From JBGPIK01 sp041484845 (GTDB lineage: Bacteria > Desulfobacterota > Binatia > UBA9968): DNA of 5,881 bases. The position numbers and the translations under genes are program-made. Shown piece after piece: positions 4,498 to 5,881 of this stretch (positions within the stretch are counted from its first letter, which is position 1; the number at the start of each line of letters is the position of its first letter). The notes below the pieces were generated by a model, which saw nothing but the letters and a program-made list of their open reading frames with translations, had not been told where the DNA came from and did no database searches. The stretch spans positions 1-5,881 of the forward strand of contig JBGPIK010000420.1 in assembly GCA_041484845.1 (NCBI GenBank), read 5' to 3'.

Positions 4498-4536
4498 ATT
4501 GTAACACCAGCAAAGGCAAATCAAAAACCGTTTTTG
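4498..4536 (-). promoter_or_regulatory. Promoter and 15-bp palindromic operator of the nucleotidyltransferase module
   Basis: On the minus strand TACAAT (4503-4498) is a 5 of 6 match to the -10 box. The -35 region is poor: TTGATT at 15 bases or TTTTGA at 17. The perfect palindrome CAAAAAC-C-GTTTTTG (4522-4536) covers this -35 region, where a repressor dimer would block RNA polymerase. The start codon is 6 bases past the -10, so the transcript is likely leaderless. A further GATCC/GGATC inverted repeat lies upstream at 4547-4561. Confidence 0.45.
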
Positions 4537-4604
4537 TCATGTATCCGATCCACTGCGGATCAATCCGAGTTTTAGGGAGACGGTACGGCTCAGGCTTGCA
4601 TAGA

Positions 4605-4628
4605 TGAATAGGTGAATAGTGGAATACG
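4605..4628 (+). repeat. Short 8-bp tandem repeat
   Basis: TGAATAGG, TGAATAGT and GGAATACG follow each other, three 8-bp units with one to three differences. They lie in the intergenic stretch between the small lipoprotein gene and the toxin-antitoxin module, followed by a C7T7 run at 4658-4671. No role is assigned. Confidence 0.4.
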
Positions 4629-4686
4629 AGAGACTATTTACTTACGCAACCCTTGTGCCCCCCCTTTTTTTCTTGCTCCACTCGCG

Positions 4687-5007
4687 TCATGGCGCGTGAA
4701 GATATTTTATAACGTCGCCTTTTTCATTCAGGTAGACAAACAAACCGCCCCCGAGTTTCGCTCTGCCCGTGGGAAAATAGTACACGGTATAGATGTCGCC
4801 TTCTTTAGCCAAAATAAGATTCATCGTCTCCGGTTTGTAACCCAAGGACCGGGCCGCTCTGTCTGCTGACGTGGTCAGTCGATCACTTTCGCTTTCCGTC
4901 AGATCAACATTTGGTTTAACGGATTCCGATCTTTCCATCTGATTGCAGGCCAGCAACAAAGTAAAAGCAATCGCTCTGATTGCATGTGGGACGTCATAGT
5001 GGGACAT
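4687..5007 (-). CDS. Small predicted lipoprotein of unknown function
   Basis: Seen: 106 residues. The N-terminus holds a short hydrophobic run ending in the lipobox LLAC (Cys21), so the mature protein would be about 86 residues, lipid-anchored at the membrane. The mature part has an acidic linker, a helix (DRAARSLGYKPETMNL) and a beta-rich end (GDIYTVYYFPTGRAKLGGGL, then FVYLNEKGDVIKYL). Helix followed by a sheet ending in a V-x-L-N-x-x-G-x-V hairpin recalls PepSY-like or NTF2-fold small periplasmic proteins, but I cannot assign a family. The h-region is short and the n-region has only one Arg, so the signal is marginal. AAAGGA lies only about one base before the ATG, which is unusually close. 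It appears monocistronic. Confidence 0.6.
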   Translation of the reverse strand: MSHYDVPHAIRAIAFTLLLACNQMERSESVKPNVDLTESESDRLTTSADRAARSLGYKPETMNLILAKEGDIYTVYYFPTGRAKLGGGLFVYLNEKGDVIKYLHAP

Positions 5008-5071
5008 ATCCTTTCTTAAGTATGGGCCGCGCTTCCGCCGGCTCTCAGCTCGTTATGTACTATTAGACAGC

Positions 5072-5101
5072 GCAATAGTTCAGATGAAGGAAAATTGTCA
5101 A
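5072..5101 (-). promoter_or_regulatory. Possible promoter of the lipoprotein gene
   Basis: A perfect minus-strand TTGACA (5101-5096) is followed after 18 bases by the poor -10 TATTGC (5077-5072). The leader would be about 60 bases. The weak -10 keeps confidence low. I see no gene between 5008 and 5266; it holds this signal and the plus-strand promoter at 5181. Confidence 0.3.
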
Positions 5102-5180
5102 GGGATGATTCCACCCAAATGTATTGATCGGCAGGATGACTCATACATAACCTAAGAGTCCAGCGGGTGGCCCGTCAGTC

Positions 5181-5210
5181 TTGACTCCGCCGCACATCCG
5201 AGGGTAAGCT
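5181..5210 (+). promoter_or_regulatory. Possible promoter of the dienelactone hydrolase pseudogene
   Basis: TTGACT (5181-5186) and TAAGCT (5205-5210) are 18 bases apart, a good -35 with a weak -10. A strong ribosome site TTGGAGG (5255-5261) precedes the pseudogene ATG at 5267, so expression signals seem preserved although the gene is broken. Confidence 0.3.
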
Positions 5211-5266
5211 TGGCGGCGTTCAACTCGACTCCCATCTCTCAATAAAAAGACATCTTGGAGGCATTT

Positions 5267-5497
5267 ATGGCGAGCAAACATTCAGCAGGCATTACAGCCA
5301 CGACCGTTCGCTTCGGCGACGGCATCAGCGCCGTGCGCGCGCTACCCAAAGCGAAGGGCCGACGGCCGGGAGTCATTCTTCTCCACGAACGCTAGGGGAT
5401 AGATCAACACACGAAAGATTTGACGGTAAAACTGGCGCAAGCCGGATTCGTCGGATTTGCGCCCGATCTTTTTCACCGCTTCACCGGGGAAAAACAA
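5267..5497 (+). pseudogene. Dienelactone hydrolase, N-terminal fragment with in-frame stop
   Basis: Seen: ATG 5267 with a TTGGAGG ribosome site opens a frame whose residues 33-42 read RPGVILLHER, then TAG (5393-5395), then continue in the same frame with GIDQHTKDLTVKLAQAGFVG and FAPDLFHRFTGEK. Known: this is the start of the alpha/beta-hydrolase DLH family (about 230-250 residues), normally HExxG with an aromatic residue where the stop stands. A single TAC-to-TAG change would explain it. The similarity ends at about 5494, where the sequence becomes the 3' end of an oppositely oriented RAYT gene. The nucleophile GxCxG motif, the Asp and the His of the triad are therefore missing. The gene is dead through both a nonsense codon and truncation. 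Readthrough of TAG cannot restore it. The rest may lie beyond the window. Confidence 0.85.
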
Positions 5498-5499
5498 AT

Positions 5500-5513
5500 G
5501 GGGTCAGGTCTTG
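5500..5513 (-). repeat. RAYT element end motif CAAGACCTGACCCC
   Basis: The minus-strand sequence CAAGACCTGACCCC contains the transposase stop codon and lies at the point where dienelactone hydrolase similarity ends (5495-5498). It therefore probably marks the boundary of the inserted element. A degenerate counterpart (GTCTGATCACCCC, near 1986-1998) ends the RAYT remnant. Confidence 0.45.
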
Positions 5514-5881
5514 TTTCTTGTATCAAAGTTGTTTGCCAAGCGGCTGATCGTAGCGTAGTGCAGCTCCAGAAAGTCGGCAATCTCTCTCTGGCTGTATCCG
5601 TAACGATGCACCGCCTGGACAATCCGTGCGTCCCGCTTGGTTTTTGTCAACTTGCCTTCAAATAGCGCCTTTAGTTTAGGCCGGCTCAAGTACCTTTGGC
5701 TCCGAGGAATCTCCGCAATCTCTTCGTAGCCCTTGACGTATCCCTTGAGCTTCTCTACAAACTCCTCGTTACCCAACAACACCTGCGCTCGTATTTCCTC
5801 CCAGATCGACGCTTTAGTAATCCCTTCCCTCACAAATCGACGGTAGTGTCTTGCGGCGGGGTATTTTCTCTTGCCCAACTG
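5504..5881 (-). CDS. RAYT (REP-associated Y1 transposase), C-terminal part, runs off the window
   Basis: Seen: 125 codons open to the window edge; the only candidate start is a TTG at 5878 and the frame continues as CAG beyond it, so the gene is truncated by the window rather than starting here. It contains ARHYRRFVREGITKASIWEE, VLLGNEEFVEKLKGYVKG, EIPRSQRYLSRPKLKALF, and a C-terminal helix-turn-helix around DARIVQAVHRYGYSQREIAD and LHYATISRLA. This succession is the conserved C-terminal half of RAYT proteins. Known: RAYTs are single-copy Y1 transposases that handle REP hairpins. The HUH motif and catalytic Tyr should lie upstream, out of view. The stop codon is inside GACCTGACCCC (5510-5500), a motif I associate with ends of such elements. 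It abuts the truncated dienelactone hydrolase, implying insertion into or rearrangement of that gene. Confidence 0.8.
   Translation of the reverse strand, partial: QLGKRKYPAARHYRRFVREGITKASIWEEIRAQVLLGNEEFVEKLKGYVKGYEEIAEIPRSQRYLSRPKLKALFEGKLTKTKRDARIVQAVHRYGYSQREIADFLELHYATISRLANNFDTRNKT

Noticed and set aside
4658..4671. C7T7 run as a terminator
   Set aside because: No stem precedes the T run on the plus strand, and on the minus strand it reads as A and G.
4794..4803. TGTCGCCTTC, an exact match to the half-site consensus
   Set aside because: It is isolated, inside the lipoprotein gene, and has no inverted partner at the array spacing; about the number expected by chance for a hexamer in this window.
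5420..5665. Plus-strand frame of 81 codons as one gene
   Set aside because: Its first half is the dienelactone hydrolase remnant and its second half is antisense to the RAYT gene, so it is a chance fusion across the insertion boundary.
1..5881. CRISPR array, tRNA or rRNA genes
   Set aside because: No regularly spaced 25-40 bp repeats and no tRNA or rRNA signature were seen on either strand.

Overview
The window looks like an accessory or decaying stretch of a bacterial chromosome of moderate GC. A lipobox protein suggests a diderm. The mix of RAYT-type (Y1, REP-associated) transposases, VapB/PIN and nucleotidyltransferase toxin-antitoxin modules and small cassettes resembles environmental Nitrospirota or NC10-like genomes. 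That taxonomic guess is weak: no rRNA, tRNA or informational gene is present.

Layout: (1) 87-440, minus: a small deazaflavin/FMN-type nitroreductase-family protein. (2) 441-672: a divergent intergenic region holding three back-to-back perfect inverted repeats (487-546) and a good sigma70-like promoter (626-654). (3) 673-1196, plus: an intact ribbon-helix-helix antitoxin followed by a PIN toxin that has lost its middle and is frameshifted. (4) 1197-1788: no gene; a cluster of ten (G/T)GAAC words with 9-bp and 7-bp tandem periodicity, and a 10-bp direct repeat. (5) 1789-2028, plus: a RAYT remnant keeping only its N-terminal strand and C-terminal helix-turn-helix. (6) 1982-3641, minus: a tightly coupled three-gene operon (coiled-coil protein, then catalytic-domain-only tyrosine recombinase, then membrane-anchored DUF4760-like protein; junctions ATGA and TGATG). 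(7) 3614-3805: an array of six TGTCGCnnTY half-sites around the operon promoter, including two inverted pairs with identical geometry. (8) 3822-4491, minus: an overlapping small protein plus AbiEii-like nucleotidyltransferase, probably a toxin-antitoxin pair, with a 15-bp palindrome at its promoter. (9) 4687-5007, minus: a small lipoprotein. (10) 5267-5497, plus: a dienelactone hydrolase pseudogene with an in-frame TAG, cut off by (11) the 3' end of a RAYT gene (5504 to the window edge, minus).

The most promising candidate for something undescribed is region 6-7. It has a compact recombinase co-translated with an unknown coiled-coil protein and a membrane protein, and a promoter lying between two 27-bp sites built like tyrosine-recombinase core sites (10-bp arms, 7-bp centre). 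These could be the attachment site of a tiny integrating cassette, a promoter switch, or operators for autoregulation. The rest shows heavy genome erosion: a toxin and a transposase have each lost their middle, and a hydrolase has been broken twice.
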